64,000 nt of DNA from an uncultured Paracoccaceae bacterium (GCA_947503925.1 CANNFQ010000006.1:124001-188000); one strand, 5' to 3'. Counted from the stretch's first letter, positions 24,196-34,166 are shown. Translations and numbers: made by a program. The notes: generated from the sequence alone by a model not told the origin.

Positions 24196-26160
24196 ATGAG
24201 TCTGCCCCCCGGTTTCCTTGATGAGCTGCGATCCCGTCTGTCCCTTGGGCAGGTTGTCGGGCGCAAAGTCATGTGGGACAGCCGCAAATCCAATCAGGCC
24301 AAAGGTGACCTCTGGGCGCCATGCCCGTTCCATCAGGAAAAGACCGCCAGCTTTCATGTCGATGATCGCAAGGGGTTCTATTACTGCTTTGGCTGCCACG
24401 CCAAGGGCGATGCGATTTCCTTTGTCCGCGAAACCGAAAACGTGGACTTCATGGAAGCCGTCAAAATCCTTGCCGGTGAGGCGGGCATGCCGATGCCCGA
24501 ACGCGACCCGCAGGCGCAGCAAAAAGCCGATAAACGGACCCAACTGATCGAGGTGATGGAACAGGCCGTGCAATATCACCGGCTACAACTGCAAACCGCC
24601 GCCGCATCAGACGCCCGCGATTATCTGGCCCGGCGCGGCCTTGACCCCGATGCGCAATCTCGCTGGGAAATCGGCTTTGCCCCTGCCCATGGCGGGGCGA
24701 TGGCGCATCTGACCGGCAAGGGCGTGGATCAGAAACTGGTGATGGAGGCCGGGATCGCCGCCGAAAGTGACCGGGGTGGCGCACCTTATGACCGGTTCAG
24801 AGGGCGGATTATGTTCCCGATCCGCGATGCGCGGGGGCGTGCCATTGGTTTCGGCGGACGGGCGATGGACCCGAACCACCCGGCGAAGTACTACAATTCC
24901 CCCGAAACCCCACTCTTTGACAAAGGCCGCAGCCTTTACAACCACGGCCCCGCGCGTGAGGCGGCGGGCAAGGGCAAGCCGCTGATCGTTGCCGAAGGCT
25001 ATATGGACGTGATCGCCCTGTCAGAGGCCGGATTTACCGCCACTGTCGCCCCGCTGGGCACGGCGATTACCGAAAACCAGTTGCAGCTTTTGTGGCGCAT
25101 AGCCCCCGAACCGATCATCGCGTTGGATGGGGATACGGCCGGTCTGCGGGCGGCGATGCGGGTGATCGATATCGCCTTGCCCTTGTTGCAGGCCGGGCAA
25201 TCTCTGCGCTTTGCCCTGATGCCCGAAGGGATGGACCCGGACGATCTGCTGAAGTCGCAAGGGGCCGGGGCGATGCAAAAGCTGCTGGATGCGGCGATCC
25301 CCATGGTGCAACTGCTGTGGCAGCGTGAAACCGACGGCAAGAATTTCGACAGCCCCGAACGCAAGGCTGGATTGGACAAGGCCCTGCGGGAAAAGACGGC
25401 CTTGATCACCGATCAGACAATCCGGGGGCATTACGATCAGGCGCTCAAGGATATGCGCTGGGCTCTGTTCAATCAGCGCAAGACAAGCCCCGGTGCTGGC
25501 CGCCGGCGCCAATGGGGTGGACGGAACGAAGCACGCTGGAAACGTGACATCAGCCCGGTCGTATCGGCCAAGAATTCGGCCCTTGGAACTGGTGCCGCGC
25601 ATGAAGATCACCTGCGCGAGGCGGTGATCCTCGCCAGCCTGATCGCCACGCCCGCCGTGGCGATTGAATTCGAAACGGCATTGGAACAGATAGACAGCCC
25701 CGATCCGGCGCATCGCGATTTGCAGTCTTGTCTGCTGCGGCATCTTGGCGCGGATGACCTTGCCGCGGTGGTTATCGCCGAACTGGGCGAAGTGGCCCTT
25801 GAAAAACTGATGACACAGAACCATGTCGCAATCAGCCCTGCGTTACGGCGCGCGGGCGATGTAGAGGTTGCGCGACTTTGCCTTGCTGAAGAATTTGCCA
25901 AACTGTCGGCCCGCAAGGGCCGCGCCCGCGAGATCGAAGATGCTGTCGAAGACCTGAACGGCGTTGCCGATGAAGGGGTTACATGGCGTCTTGCACAAGC
26001 CAGCGCTGCCGTGGACCGGGCAGGGCGAGGTGACGAGGACGATCAGGCCGAGTATGAGACAGGGGCGAACGGTGCCTTGATCAAGAAAGATGAACGGAAC
26101 GCATTTGATGCACTTCTTGATCAGATCGGCTTTGCCAAAGGATCATCGGACCCTAAGTAA
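24196..26160 (+). CDS. dnaG: DNA primase
   Basis: Makes RNA primers for replication. The 654-residue protein has an N-terminal CHC2 zinc ribbon (Cys43, His46, Cys64, Cys67), a central RNA polymerase/Toprim core with IVAEGYMDVIAL and ALDGDTAGLRAA, and a C-terminal DnaB-interacting region. The start at 24196 places the zinc ribbon at its normal position. rpoD follows at 141 bases: the dnaG-rpoD remnant of the macromolecular synthesis operon, without rpsU. Confidence 0.96.
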   Translation: MSLPPGFLDELRSRLSLGQVVGRKVMWDSRKSNQAKGDLWAPCPFHQEKTASFHVDDRKGFYYCFGCHAKGDAISFVRETENVDFMEAVKILAGEAGMPMPERDPQAQQKADKRTQLIEVMEQAVQYHRLQLQTAAASDARDYLARRGLDPDAQSRWEIGFAPAHGGAMAHLTGKGVDQKLVMEAGIAAESDRGGAPYDRFRGRIMFPIRDARGRAIGFGGRAMDPNHPAKYYNSPETPLFDKGRSLYNHGPAREAAGKGKPLIVAEGYMDVIALSEAGFTATVAPLGTAITENQLQLLWRIAPEPIIALDGDTAGLRAAMRVIDIALPLLQAGQSLRFALMPEGMDPDDLLKSQGAGAMQKLLDAAIPMVQLLWQRETDGKNFDSPERKAGLDKALREKTALITDQTIRGHYDQALKDMRWALFNQRKTSPGAGRRRQWGGRNEARWKRDISPVVSAKNSALGTGAAHEDHLREAVILASLIATPAVAIEFETALEQIDSPDPAHRDLQSCLLRHLGADDLAAVVIAELGEVALEKLMTQNHVAISPALRRAGDVEVARLCLAEEFAKLSARKGRAREIEDAVEDLNGVADEGVTWRLAQASAAVDRAGRGDEDDQAEYETGANGALIKKDERNAFDALLDQIGFAKGSSDPK

Positions 26161-26204
26161 GTCAAGACGCAACATCACCTAGAAAACAAGGCGTGCTGCC
26201 TTGC

Positions 26205-26269
26205 GAATCGCCGGAAACACAGGTTGATTCGATTTTAACCGAATCATGCGAATCATTTTGCGGTGATTC
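26205..26269. promoter_or_regulatory. GANTC (CcrM-type methylation) cluster upstream of rpoD
   Basis: Five GANTC sites occur in 65 bases: 26205, 26226, 26241, 26250 and 26265. Two of them form an inverted repeat (GATTCG/CGAATC, 26226-26246). GANTC is the target of CcrM, and GcrA acts at methylated GANTC promoters in alphaproteobacteria. Confidence 0.6.
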
Positions 26270-26301
26270 GAAACAGACACACCACTGCGAAAGGCCTCCT
26301 G

Positions 26302-28290
26302 ATGGCGAAAGACAACGACGATCGTAAGGACGGTGACCAGGACGGCGATATCAGTCTTGATATGAGCCAGGCCGCGGTCAAAAAGATGATCGCCGATGCG
26401 CGTGAACGCGGCTACATCACCTATGATCAGCTGAACGCCGTTTTGCCGCCCGAGCAGGTATCCTCTGACCAGATCGAAGATGTGATGTCGATGCTGTCAG
26501 AAATGGGCATTCAGGTCACCGAGGAAGAAGAAAGCGAAGAAGCCGAAGACGACAACAAGGGTGGCACCGAAGTTGCCACCGTCGCTGGTTCGCGTGAGGT
26601 GACACTGGGCGGCGCGGAGGCTGAAAAGCTTGACCGCACCGATGATCCCGTCCGCATGTATCTGCGCGAAATGGGTTCGGTTGAACTGCTGTCCCGCGAA
26701 GGCGAGATTGCGATCGCCAAGCGGATCGAGGCTGGCCGCAACACGATGATCCTTGGGCTTTGTGAAAGCCCGCTGACCTTTCAGGCGATCACCATCTGGC
26801 GCGATGAATTGCTGTCAGAGGATATCCTGCTGCGCGATGTGATCGACCTTGAAACCACCTTCGGCAACCAACTTGGTGAAGATGGCGAGGAAGAAACCGT
26901 TGTCGCTCCTGTGGCAAATGGTGCTGCGACTTCCGAGAAGAAGGAAGAGGCGCAAGAGCTTGATGCCGATGGCAACCCGATTGCCAAAGATGACGAAGAT
27001 GATGACGATGATCAGGCCAATATGTCACTGGCCGCGATGGAAGCCGCGCTGAAACCCCGCGTGCTGGAAACGCTGGAAATCATCGCCCGCGATTTTGCGG
27101 ATCTGTCCGATATGCAGGACGCGCGAATGTCCGCGACCCTGAACGAGGATTCATCCTTCACCGACAAGCAGGAAGGCAAATATCAGCAGCTGCGTTCCGA
27201 AATCGTGGAATTGGTCAACTCCCTACATCTGCATAATAACCGGATCGAAGCACTGATCGATCAGTTGTACGGCATCAACCGCCGGATCATGTCGATTGAC
27301 TCCGCCATGGTCAAACTCGCTGATCAGGCGCGCATCAACCGCCGCGAATTTATCGATGCCTATCGGGGCCGCGAACTGGACCCCAACTGGCTGGATGACA
27401 TGTCGCAGAAATCCGGGCGTGGCTGGCAAATGATGATGGAGAAATCCACCGCCAAGATCGAAGAGCTGCGCGGCGACATGGCCCAGGTCGGCCAATATGT
27501 CGGTGTCGACATCACCGAATTCCGCCGCATCGTCCAGCAGGTCCAGAAGGGCGAAAAAGAAGCGCGGCAGGCGAAAAAGGAAATGGTCGAAGCCAACCTG
27601 CGCCTCGTGATTTCCATCGCCAAGAAATACACAAACCGTGGCCTGCAATTCCTTGACCTTATCCAGGAAGGCAACATTGGCCTGATGAAGGCGGTCGATA
27701 AATTTGAATATCGCCGTGGTTACAAATTCTCGACCTACGCCACTTGGTGGATCCGCCAGGCGATCACACGGTCGATTGCTGATCAGGCGCGCACGATCCG
27801 TATTCCGGTCCATATGATCGAGACGATCAATAAACTGGTCCGCACCGGTCGCCAGATGCTGCACGAAATCGGCCGTGAACCGACGCCAGAGGAATTGGCA
27901 GAAAAGCTGCAGATGCCGCTGGAGAAGGTCCGCAAGGTGATGAAAATCGCCAAGGAGCCGATTTCACTGGAAACGCCCATCGGCGACGAGGAAGACAGCC
28001 AGCTTGGCGATTTCATCGAAGACAAGAACGCGATCCTGCCGCTGGATTCGGCCATTCAGGAAAACCTGAAAGAGACCACGACACGGGTGCTGGCCTCTCT
28101 CACCCCGCGCGAAGAGCGGGTGCTGCGCATGCGCTTTGGCATCGGCATGAACACCGACCATACGCTGGAAGAGGTGGGGCAACAGTTCAGCGTGACCCGC
28201 GAACGGATCCGCCAGATCGAAGCCAAGGCGCTGCGCAAGCTCAAGCACCCCAGCCGGTCACGCAAGCTGCGGTCCTTCCTGGATCAGTAA
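26302..28290 (+). CDS. rpoD: RNA polymerase primary sigma factor
   Basis: Housekeeping sigma-70. The 662-residue protein has region 1.1 (about 15-85), a variable acidic insertion (about 200-250, rich in D/E), regions 2.1-2.4 with [41 protein letters not shown] sequence, region 3, and region 4.2 with the helix-turn-helix [20 protein letters not shown]. The ATG at 26302 is chosen because MAKDN begins the conserved protein. A GANTC cluster precedes it and a terminator follows. Confidence 0.96.
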   Translation: MAKDNDDRKDGDQDGDISLDMSQAAVKKMIADARERGYITYDQLNAVLPPEQVSSDQIEDVMSMLSEMGIQVTEEEESEEAEDDNKGGTEVATVAGSREVTLGGAEAEKLDRTDDPVRMYLREMGSVELLSREGEIAIAKRIEAGRNTMILGLCESPLTFQAITIWRDELLSEDILLRDVIDLETTFGNQLGEDGEEETVVAPVANGAATSEKKEEAQELDADGNPIAKDDEDDDDDQANMSLAAMEAALKPRVLETLEIIARDFADLSDMQDARMSATLNEDSSFTDKQEGKYQQLRSEIVELVNSLHLHNNRIEALIDQLYGINRRIMSIDSAMVKLADQARINRREFIDAYRGRELDPNWLDDMSQKSGRGWQMMMEKSTAKIEELRGDMAQVGQYVGVDITEFRRIVQQVQKGEKEARQAKKEMVEANLRLVISIAKKYTNRGLQFLDLIQEGNIGLMKAVDKFEYRRGYKFSTYATWWIRQAITRSIADQARTIRIPVHMIETINKLVRTGRQMLHEIGREPTPEELAEKLQMPLEKVRKVMKIAKEPISLETPIGDEEDSQLGDFIEDKNAILPLDSAIQENLKETTTRVLASLTPREERVLRMRFGIGMNTDHTLEEVGQQFSVTRERIRQIEAKALRKLKHPSRSRKLRSFLDQ

Positions 28291-28315
28291 GCAACGGCAT
28301 CATCCGAAAACCTGC

Positions 28316-28343
28316 AGCGCTTGACTTAACGTCAAGCGCTTTT
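28316..28343 (+). terminator. Intrinsic terminator after rpoD
   Basis: AGCGCTTGAC (28316-28325) and GTCAAGCGCT (28331-28340) form a 10-bp stem with a 5-base loop followed by TTT. Confidence 0.8.
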
Positions 28344-28393
28344 CTATTGTCCCGCGTTATTGATAGTTTTTAACTAGTACTGGGGGTTTTCCT

Positions 28394-28759
28394 ATGAAAC
28401 GATTTGCGATTATTGCGGCGATTTTTCTGGCCGGATGCGAAGCACAACCAACTGACACAATGGCCGAGATGCGTCTTTCGACGGCAGATGACTTTGCGCC
28501 GATTCTCGACAAACGGCTGATGTTTGGTGATACGGATTATGTCGTAATGAGCTCAGACGGGACGCTGACCGGCGATTTCGGTGGTGTCGATACGCGCGGC
28601 ACTTGGGAAGTGAAAGACGGGTATTTCTGCCGCGTCCTGACTGCTGGACCGCGCGGTGCATCACCCGAAGATTGTCAGCTTGTGGTGCGCAAGGGCGATG
28701 TGCTTTCCATCACAAGAGAGCGTGGGGCGGGGCCCACATTCGACTACACAATCTCTTAA
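28394..28759 (+). CDS. Small lipoprotein
   Basis: A 121-residue lipoprotein. The signal MKRFAIIAAIFLAGC ends in a lipobox (LAGC, Cys15). The mature part is a small beta-rich domain with two further Cys residues (FCRVL and EDCQL) that could form a disulfide: TGDFGGVDTRGTWEVKDG reads like a small barrel fold. No family is recognised. Stands alone after the rpoD terminator and is followed by a strong hairpin. Confidence 0.68.
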   Translation: MKRFAIIAAIFLAGCEAQPTDTMAEMRLSTADDFAPILDKRLMFGDTDYVVMSSDGTLTGDFGGVDTRGTWEVKDGYFCRVLTAGPRGASPEDCQLVVRKGDVLSITRERGAGPTFDYTIS

Positions 28760-28770
28760 GACCTGTCCAA

Positions 28771-28801
28771 GCTGAGGATGTGCTGCACGCAAATCCTCAG
28801 C
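28771..28801. terminator. Strong hairpin after the lipoprotein gene
   Basis: GCTGAGGAT (28771-28779) pairs exactly with ATCCTCAGC (28793-28801) across a 13-base loop. No T-tract follows, so termination may be weak or Rho-linked. Confidence 0.45.
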
Positions 28802-28906
28802 CAGGCCAAAACGGCGACCAGGTTGGCAGTTCTTCGCGCGTGTTGCGCTCAATCACCCATCAACATAGCATGCGGCATCTGTTTTGAACGCGAAAGGGCC
28901 GCTTGA

Positions 28907-29182
28907 ATGTCACTTCTGTCTCGTCTCTTCGGTGGCGGCAAAACGGATGATGCCGCGCCGCAATGCGAAACCTATGAGGGGATGCGCATCTATCCGCAGC
29001 CGCAGCGTGAGGGGAGGGATTACCGCCTTTGCGCCAAGATCGAACAGGATGTGGATGGGCAGATCCGCGAACATCTTGTGATCCGGGCCGATACGTTCAG
29101 CAGTGCGGACGATGCCATCAATGCGTCCATCGCAAAAGCCAAACAGGTCATTGATGAACAGGGGGCCGGGCTGTTCTCCTGA
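28907..29182 (+). CDS. HlyU-family protein
   Basis: A 91-residue protein of the HlyU family (MSLLSRLFGGG, then YEGMRIYPQPQREGRDYRLCAKI, then REHLVIRADTFSSADDAI). The family is named after the Vibrio haemolysin activator, but the Rhodobacterales members are largely uncharacterised. No HTH of a canonical type is visible. Stands alone. Confidence 0.8.
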   Translation: MSLLSRLFGGGKTDDAAPQCETYEGMRIYPQPQREGRDYRLCAKIEQDVDGQIREHLVIRADTFSSADDAINASIAKAKQVIDEQGAGLFS

Positions 29183-29204
29183 ACCTTGCCCGTGTTCACG
29201 GTCT

Positions 29205-29235
29205 GATCATGTGCATTTACGATCATGTGATATAC
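29205..29235. repeat. Tandem direct repeat upstream of small secreted protein gene
   Basis: GATCATGTGCATTTAC (29205-29220) is followed immediately by GATCATGTGATATAC (29221-29235). It lies about 60-90 bases before the ATG at 29298 and may be a tandem operator. Confidence 0.35.
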
Positions 29236-29297
29236 GATGACAGCTGATTGAAAACGGCACCGCGCAGGCGCATCTAATGGGTCGAAAGGAAGATCCC

Positions 29298-29534
29298 ATG
29301 CCCCGCCTGCTTATTGCCCTTGCTGCTGCGTCATTGACCATCTCGCTGGCGCCCGCCGCCAATGCCTATGGTACCGAACCTACCTTCACCATCATGGACG
29401 CCGCCGTCACAATGCCAGCAGCGGATGATGTCTGCATTCCCGCGATCAGTGATGGTTTGGCCAAAGCGCTCGCGCTTCCTAAAACCGGATCAGAGGCGCG
29501 GCTGGCACAACTGGCCTGCGCGGTCGAGGAATAA
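29298..29534 (+). CDS. Small secreted protein A (AYGTEP family)
   Basis: A 78-residue exported protein. The signal peptide MPRLLIALAAASLTISLAPAA is cleaved near ANA, leaving a mature start of YGTEPTF. Two Cys residues (DDVCIP and LACAVEE) could form a disulfide. AAAGGAAG precedes the ATG. The next gene encodes a shorter paralogue with the same start and Cys pattern. Function is unknown. Confidence 0.6.
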   Translation: MPRLLIALAAASLTISLAPAANAYGTEPTFTIMDAAVTMPAADDVCIPAISDGLAKALALPKTGSEARLAQLACAVEE

Positions 29535-29696
29535 TCCCACTCTGTGCGTTCTGACACGGACGCGCCTGACCGTTTATGTTTCATTAACGCTGTAACGTGT
29601 TTTTGGTCCAGTTTTTCAGACAAATCGACTATACTTTTGTTCAGTTAAATTGGTTTTTGATCTTCTCTAAGCAGATCAGCGGTTAGAGGTAAAGTT

Positions 29697-29906
29697 ATGT
29701 TGCGAGTATTTGGTTCTGTCACAGTGTTTTGTGTGACAATCTCTTTTGCGCCCACGGCCAGTGCCTATGGCACGCAGCCCGATGACGCAGTCAAGGAAGA
29801 GCGCGGGCAGAACATGCAGATTGCTGATGCATGTCTGCCCCGCCTCAGCCCGCAAATGGCCGCTGCCTTTGGCCTGCCCACCATGCAGGGTTGCACAAGC
29901 GGCTGA
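29697..29906 (+). CDS. Small secreted protein B, paralogue of A
   Basis: A 69-residue exported protein with signal peptide (VFGSVTVFCVTISFAPTASA) and mature start YGTQPDDAV. It shares the order AYGT(E/Q)P, Cys-(I/L)-P, A.GLP and a last Cys with the protein encoded 160 bases upstream, so the two look like an old tandem duplication. GAGGTAAAG lies before the ATG. Function is unknown. Confidence 0.55.
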   Translation: MLRVFGSVTVFCVTISFAPTASAYGTQPDDAVKEERGQNMQIADACLPRLSPQMAAAFGLPTMQGCTSG

Positions 29907-29925
29907 ACCCGCCCAATGATGGGCC

Positions 29926-30369
29926 ATGCAAACCCAGTTCGTGATCTCAACAAACGGCCCCGGCCTTTATGAATTGACCCGCGATGTCGGCGCATGGGTG
30001 CAAGGCACAGGGCTGCTGACCCTCTTTATTCAACACACATCGGCAAGCCGGGTCATTCAAGAAAATGCCGATCCAGAGGTGCGGACCGATCTGCAAAATT
30101 TCTTTGCCCGGCTGGTGCCCTCCAGCACTGACCCGTCCATGGCTTATCTGACCCATACTTACGAAGGGCCTGATGATATGCCCGCCCATATCAAATCGGC
30201 CCTGCTGCCCACGCATCTGAATATTCCGGTTTCCGACGGCAAACTAGCGCTGGGCACATGGCAGGGCATTTATCTGTTTGAACATCGCGACCGCCCGCAT
30301 CGGCGCAGTGTCATTGCGCATCTGACCTGGCAGCCCCTATATCGGGATGAACGCGCAAAAAGGGGATAG
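29926..30369 (+). CDS. yjbQ: YjbQ/UPF0047-family protein
   Basis: A 147-residue protein of the YjbQ family (FIQHTSASRVIQENADPEVRTDL near the middle; a WQGIYLFEHRDRPHRR C-terminal motif). Members have weak thiamine-phosphate-synthase activity and bind a metal via conserved His. The last bases overlap the region just before the sulfotransferase gene start. Its true substrate is unsettled. Confidence 0.85.
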   Translation: MQTQFVISTNGPGLYELTRDVGAWVQGTGLLTLFIQHTSASRVIQENADPEVRTDLQNFFARLVPSSTDPSMAYLTHTYEGPDDMPAHIKSALLPTHLNIPVSDGKLALGTWQGIYLFEHRDRPHRRSVIAHLTWQPLYRDERAKRG

Positions 30370-30370
30370 C

Positions 30371-31936
30371 ATGCAGGACAAGGCCATGGCGTTGGCAAAA
30401 ACGGGACGCATCGCCGAGGCGGATGCGCTGTTTGGCAAGCTGCTTGAGAAAAAGCCTGCGCGCGTCAAAATCCTGCAATCAGCGATCCATTTCCATAACC
30501 GCTACAGCCGGCATGCCCGCCGCGCCTTGCCATTGGTGACCGATTTGTTGAAAGCCCGCCCTGATGCGGCCCAAACCCACGCGCTGGCCGCTGAAACCTA
30601 TGCCAATTGCAGTCGGTTTCCTTTGGCAAAATTCCATGCTGACAGGGCCACTACCCTGGCCCCTGATGATCCTGATACGCTGTTCATTGCCGCCTATGCC
30701 TATTTGCAGGCCAGTGATTTTGCGCCCGCCCTCGATCTGATTAGTCATGCGCTGCAATTGGCCCCGGATCACCAGCAGGCGCGCCTGCAAAAGGGGCGCG
30801 CACTTTTGGGGCTGGGCGATACGGATGGCGCGGTCAGTATCGCACGCGGGCTTTGGCAGGAGAAGCGCGACGACATCAACACCATCGGGCTTTTCATCGA
30901 TGCGGCCAAGTTGCAAGGTGACGACCCGATCCTGGTCTATATGCGTGACACGCTTCTGCCTGCCTATCGCGATATTGGCGGTGCACCATTGGCCCATCTG
31001 CTGAAGCTTTTGGGCAAGGCGCATAATGATTTCGGGGATTATCACGCAGCCCTTGATTATTTTGATCAGGCCAAGGCGGCACAGCCTCTGCAATATGATG
31101 ACAAACGCTATGCCGCTTTTGTTGACGCGCAATGCAAGGCGATCTCACGGGCGGATTATTTTGGCAAAGGTACGGATCATGACAGCCCTGCGCTGATCAT
31201 CGGTATGCCCCGCAGCGGATCAACCCTGCTGGAACAAATCCTAGCGGCACATCCGGAAATCGCAAGCGCGGGCGAAAGCCCCAGCCTGAATGTCATCGTG
31301 CAGGATATCGGGGTGCGCACCCATCATGGCGGTGACATCACGCGGGCAATCCAGCAAATCCCGGCAGAGGCCATTCGGCGTTTCGCCCAACGGTACCTTG
31401 ACGAAACACGGCAGGGCGATGAACGGTGGACCATTGACAAATCCCTGCATAATTTCGAACTGCTGGGGTTTTTTGCCACCATGTTTCCCAAGGCCCGCAT
31501 CCTGCATATGATGCGCGACCCGATGGATACCTGCGTGTCCTGTTACATGCAGAACCTGTCCGCCTGGCACCGTTATACGCAAAGCCTCGATACGTTGGGT
31601 CACGCCTATGTGCAGTACAGGCGGTTGATGGATCATTGGGAAACGGCGCTGCCCAACCCGATGATGACCATGCAATATGAGGATCTGGTGACAGACACTG
31701 AAACACAGGCGCGCGCCGCGATCGATTTTCTGGGGTTGGAATGGGACCCCGCCTGCCTCGATTTCCAGAACAACAGCAATCGCAGCATGACCTTGTCTGC
31801 CCGACAGGTCCGCGAACCGCTTTATACAACATCGATGCAGCGCTGGCGGCGGTATGAGCCGCATCTGGCGCCGCTGAAAAAGCGGTTGGCACGGTTTTAC
31901 CCCGATGGGTTATCATCGGATGAAAAGGGGGGCTGA
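30371..31936 (+). CDS. TPR-repeat sulfotransferase
   Basis: A 521-residue protein. Residues 1-260 are helical TPR repeats (AKTGRIAEADALFGKLLEKKP, and HALQLAPDHQQARLQKGRALLGLG). Residues 270-515 are a sulfotransferase domain with the PAPS 5'-phosphosulfate loop GMPRSGSTLLEQIL and the 3'-phosphate region RDPMDTCVSCY. The family transfers sulfate from PAPS to sugars, peptides or other acceptors. GATAGC before ATG 30371 is not a strong RBS; it overlaps the end region of yjbQ closely. Acceptor unknown; capsule sulfation is a possibility, given the glycan genes in the window. Confidence 0.85.
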   Translation: MQDKAMALAKTGRIAEADALFGKLLEKKPARVKILQSAIHFHNRYSRHARRALPLVTDLLKARPDAAQTHALAAETYANCSRFPLAKFHADRATTLAPDDPDTLFIAAYAYLQASDFAPALDLISHALQLAPDHQQARLQKGRALLGLGDTDGAVSIARGLWQEKRDDINTIGLFIDAAKLQGDDPILVYMRDTLLPAYRDIGGAPLAHLLKLLGKAHNDFGDYHAALDYFDQAKAAQPLQYDDKRYAAFVDAQCKAISRADYFGKGTDHDSPALIIGMPRSGSTLLEQILAAHPEIASAGESPSLNVIVQDIGVRTHHGGDITRAIQQIPAEAIRRFAQRYLDETRQGDERWTIDKSLHNFELLGFFATMFPKARILHMMRDPMDTCVSCYMQNLSAWHRYTQSLDTLGHAYVQYRRLMDHWETALPNPMMTMQYEDLVTDTETQARAAIDFLGLEWDPACLDFQNNSNRSMTLSARQVREPLYTTSMQRWRRYEPHLAPLKKRLARFYPDGLSSDEKGG

Positions 31937-31937
31937 C

Positions 31938-32456
31938 ATGCGCGTTCTGATCACGGTTCTTGCGCTATCGGCGGGTGCCGCCAATGCGAAATGCCCGGCG
32001 GGGCAGGCGGTTTTCATATCTTGCCAGATCGAAGCCCGCAAGACCGTTGTGAAAGTGTGCCTCGGCGCTGATCGCGCCACTTACAGCTATGGGCCGCAGG
32101 GCGGGCCACCCGAACTGACCCTGTCAGAACCTCTGGTCAGTCTGGGTTATACACCGTGGCCGGGGGTTGGTCGGGCGATCTGGGAAGACGTGACATTTAC
32201 CAACGGAGCGTACAGTTACACCGTGTTCGGTGGTTTTGACCGCATGTTCGGTGACGAAACCGAAGCGGATCACCCGACGCCACATTTCGGCGGCGTGACA
32301 GTGCGCCAGGATGATAGGATCATCGCAGAACTGACCTGTGACCGCCGGATGACAGATTACGGAGCTTTTGGTGGTGATCCGATCTATGAAGCAAAGACAG
32401 CGGCCGGTCAGGAATGGGATGATCGCGCGCAGATCTGGCGCGATGGGTCAGAGTGA
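31938..32456 (+). CDS. Secreted hypothetical protein
   Basis: A 172-residue exported protein with signal peptide (MRVLITVLALSAGAANA) and four Cys in the mature part (KCPAGQ, ISCQIE, KVCLG, LTCDRR). It is beta-rich and not recognised as a named family. The start codon overlaps the sulfotransferase stop region (TGACATG), so the two are probably co-transcribed. Confidence 0.65.
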   Translation: MRVLITVLALSAGAANAKCPAGQAVFISCQIEARKTVVKVCLGADRATYSYGPQGGPPELTLSEPLVSLGYTPWPGVGRAIWEDVTFTNGAYSYTVFGGFDRMFGDETEADHPTPHFGGVTVRQDDRIIAELTCDRRMTDYGAFGGDPIYEAKTAAGQEWDDRAQIWRDGSE

Positions 32457-32540
32457 GTCTCTGCGGCCACGGTTTGTGATCCCTCATCTAGCGGCGTGAT
32501 TTGACCACTACCCAAAACTTATCCGTCTTCCTATAGTGCC

Positions 32541-32549
32541 TGTGGATAA
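32541..32549. promoter_or_regulatory. Consensus DnaA box upstream of nrdR
   Basis: TGTGGATAA is the exact complement of the TTATCCACA consensus. A partial match (TTATCC) lies at 32519-32524 in the opposite sense. The site is 53 bases before nrdR. Confidence 0.4.
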
Positions 32550-32601
32550 CAAGGGGGGCCGATACAAGGCATAGCCCCGATCACAGCGACAAGGACCGGA
32601 T

Positions 32602-33072
32602 ATGCGTTGCCCCTTCTGCGGAAATGTTGACACACAGGTAAAAGATTCACGCCCCGCCGAGGACCATGTGGCGATCCGGCGCCGCCGGTTCTGTCCGGCC
32701 TGTGGGGGGCGTTTTACCACCTATGAACGGGTGCAGTTGCGCGACCTTGTTGTGATCAAGACCAATGGGCGGCGCGAGGATTTCGACCGTCCCAAGCTGG
32801 AACGGTCTATTCGCATCGCCCTGCAAAAACGCCCTGTAGAGCCCGAGCGGATGGATCAGATGATCAGCGGGATTGTGCGGCGGTTGGAAAGCATGGGTGA
32901 AACCGACATTCCCAGTCAGACCATTGGTGAAATTGTGATGGAAAGTCTGGCCCGGATCGACACCGTCGCTTATGTCCGTTTTGCCAGTGTTTACAAAAAC
33001 TTCCAGGCGGCTGACGATTTCGATAAATTCGTCAGCGAATTACGCCCCGACGCGCCCAAAGACGAAGAGTGA
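32602..33072 (+). CDS. nrdR: Transcriptional repressor NrdR
   Basis: Represses ribonucleotide reductase genes in response to dATP/ATP. The 156-residue protein has an N-terminal zinc ribbon (Cys3, Cys6, Cys31, Cys34) and an ATP-cone domain ([20 protein letters not shown]). Standard length. It overlaps the GTG start of ribD, the usual nrdR-ribD pairing. Confidence 0.96.
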   Translation: MRCPFCGNVDTQVKDSRPAEDHVAIRRRRFCPACGGRFTTYERVQLRDLVVIKTNGRREDFDRPKLERSIRIALQKRPVEPERMDQMISGIVRRLESMGETDIPSQTIGEIVMESLARIDTVAYVRFASVYKNFQAADDFDKFVSELRPDAPKDEE

Positions 33073-34166
33073 ACAAAGCATCTGACGCCCGTTTCATGGC
33101 GCTCGCCCTTGGTTTGGGGCGGCGTGGCATGGGCCGGGTCTGGCCCAATCCTGCCGTGGGTTGTGTTCTCGTGCGCGATGAGCAGATCGTCGGTCGCGGG
33201 TGGACCGCCGATGGAGGCAGACCACATGCCGAAACGCAGGCTCTGGCTCAGGCCGGCGCGGCGGCAAAGGGGGCCGTGGCATATGTCACGCTGGAACCCT
33301 GCGCCCATCATGGACAGACGCCTCCCTGCGCGCAGGCGTTGATTGATGCGCAGGTGAACCGCGTTGTGGTTGCCACCGGTGATCCTGACGCGCGGGTTGC
33401 GGGGCGCGGGATCGCGATGCTGCGCAATGCCGGGATCACGGTCGATACCGGCGTCTTGGAGGGTCAGGCACGCAGGGATCACGCCGGGTTTCTGCTGCGC
33501 AATACGCAAAACCGGCCTTTTCTGACGCTGAAACTTGCAAGCACGCTGGATGGGCGCATTGCGACCGGGACGGGCGAAAGCCAATGGATCACCGGACCCC
33601 AGGCGCGGCAAATGGTGCATATGATGCGGGCGCGCCATGACGCGGTGATGGTAGGCGCGGGCACAGTGCGGGCCGATGACCCGTCGCTGACCGTGCGCGG
33701 GCTTGGTGTGACCTGGCAACCGGTGCGGATTGTTGTGTCGCGCGCAATGAAAATTCCCGCGACGGGACAACTGGCGGAAACGGCAGACACAGTGCCTGTC
33801 TGGCTGTGTCACGGAACGGGCGCGGATGTCACCGCTTGGACGCAAAAAGGGGCTATAGATCTGCCTTGTGCCACAACTGCGGGGCAGGTGGACCTCCCCG
33901 GCATGACGCGCGTGTTAGCGGGTCAAGGGATCACCCGTGTTTTTTGCGAAGGCGGCGGTATGCTGGCCGCATCACTTTTGGCAGCGGATCTGGTGGATGA
34001 ACTGGTCGTCTTTACCGCAGGCATGGCCATCGGCGCCGAAGGCACGCCATCATTGGCCGCGATGGGGATCGACCATTTGGCGGATGCGCCACGCTTTTCT
34101 CTCGATCATATCACGCCAGTTGGGGGCGATATCATGCAGCGATGGGTCCGGTCGCAAAGTCCCTAA
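33069..34166 (+). CDS. ribD: Riboflavin biosynthesis deaminase/reductase
   Basis: Bifunctional: deaminates diaminohydroxyphosphoribosylaminopyrimidine and reduces the product. The 365-residue protein has the N-terminal deaminase zinc site ([11 protein letters not shown] and [11 protein letters not shown]) and a C-terminal reductase domain ([25 protein letters not shown]). It starts at GTG 33069, overlapping the nrdR stop. Its own stop abuts the kpsC stop on the other strand; ribE is displaced 3.4 kb downstream. Confidence 0.95.
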   Translation: MNKASDARFMALALGLGRRGMGRVWPNPAVGCVLVRDEQIVGRGWTADGGRPHAETQALAQAGAAAKGAVAYVTLEPCAHHGQTPPCAQALIDAQVNRVVVATGDPDARVAGRGIAMLRNAGITVDTGVLEGQARRDHAGFLLRNTQNRPFLTLKLASTLDGRIATGTGESQWITGPQARQMVHMMRARHDAVMVGAGTVRADDPSLTVRGLGVTWQPVRIVVSRAMKIPATGQLAETADTVPVWLCHGTGADVTAWTQKGAIDLPCATTAGQVDLPGMTRVLAGQGITRVFCEGGGMLAASLLAADLVDELVVFTAGMAIGAEGTPSLAAMGIDHLADAPRFSLDHITPVGGDIMQRWVRSQSP

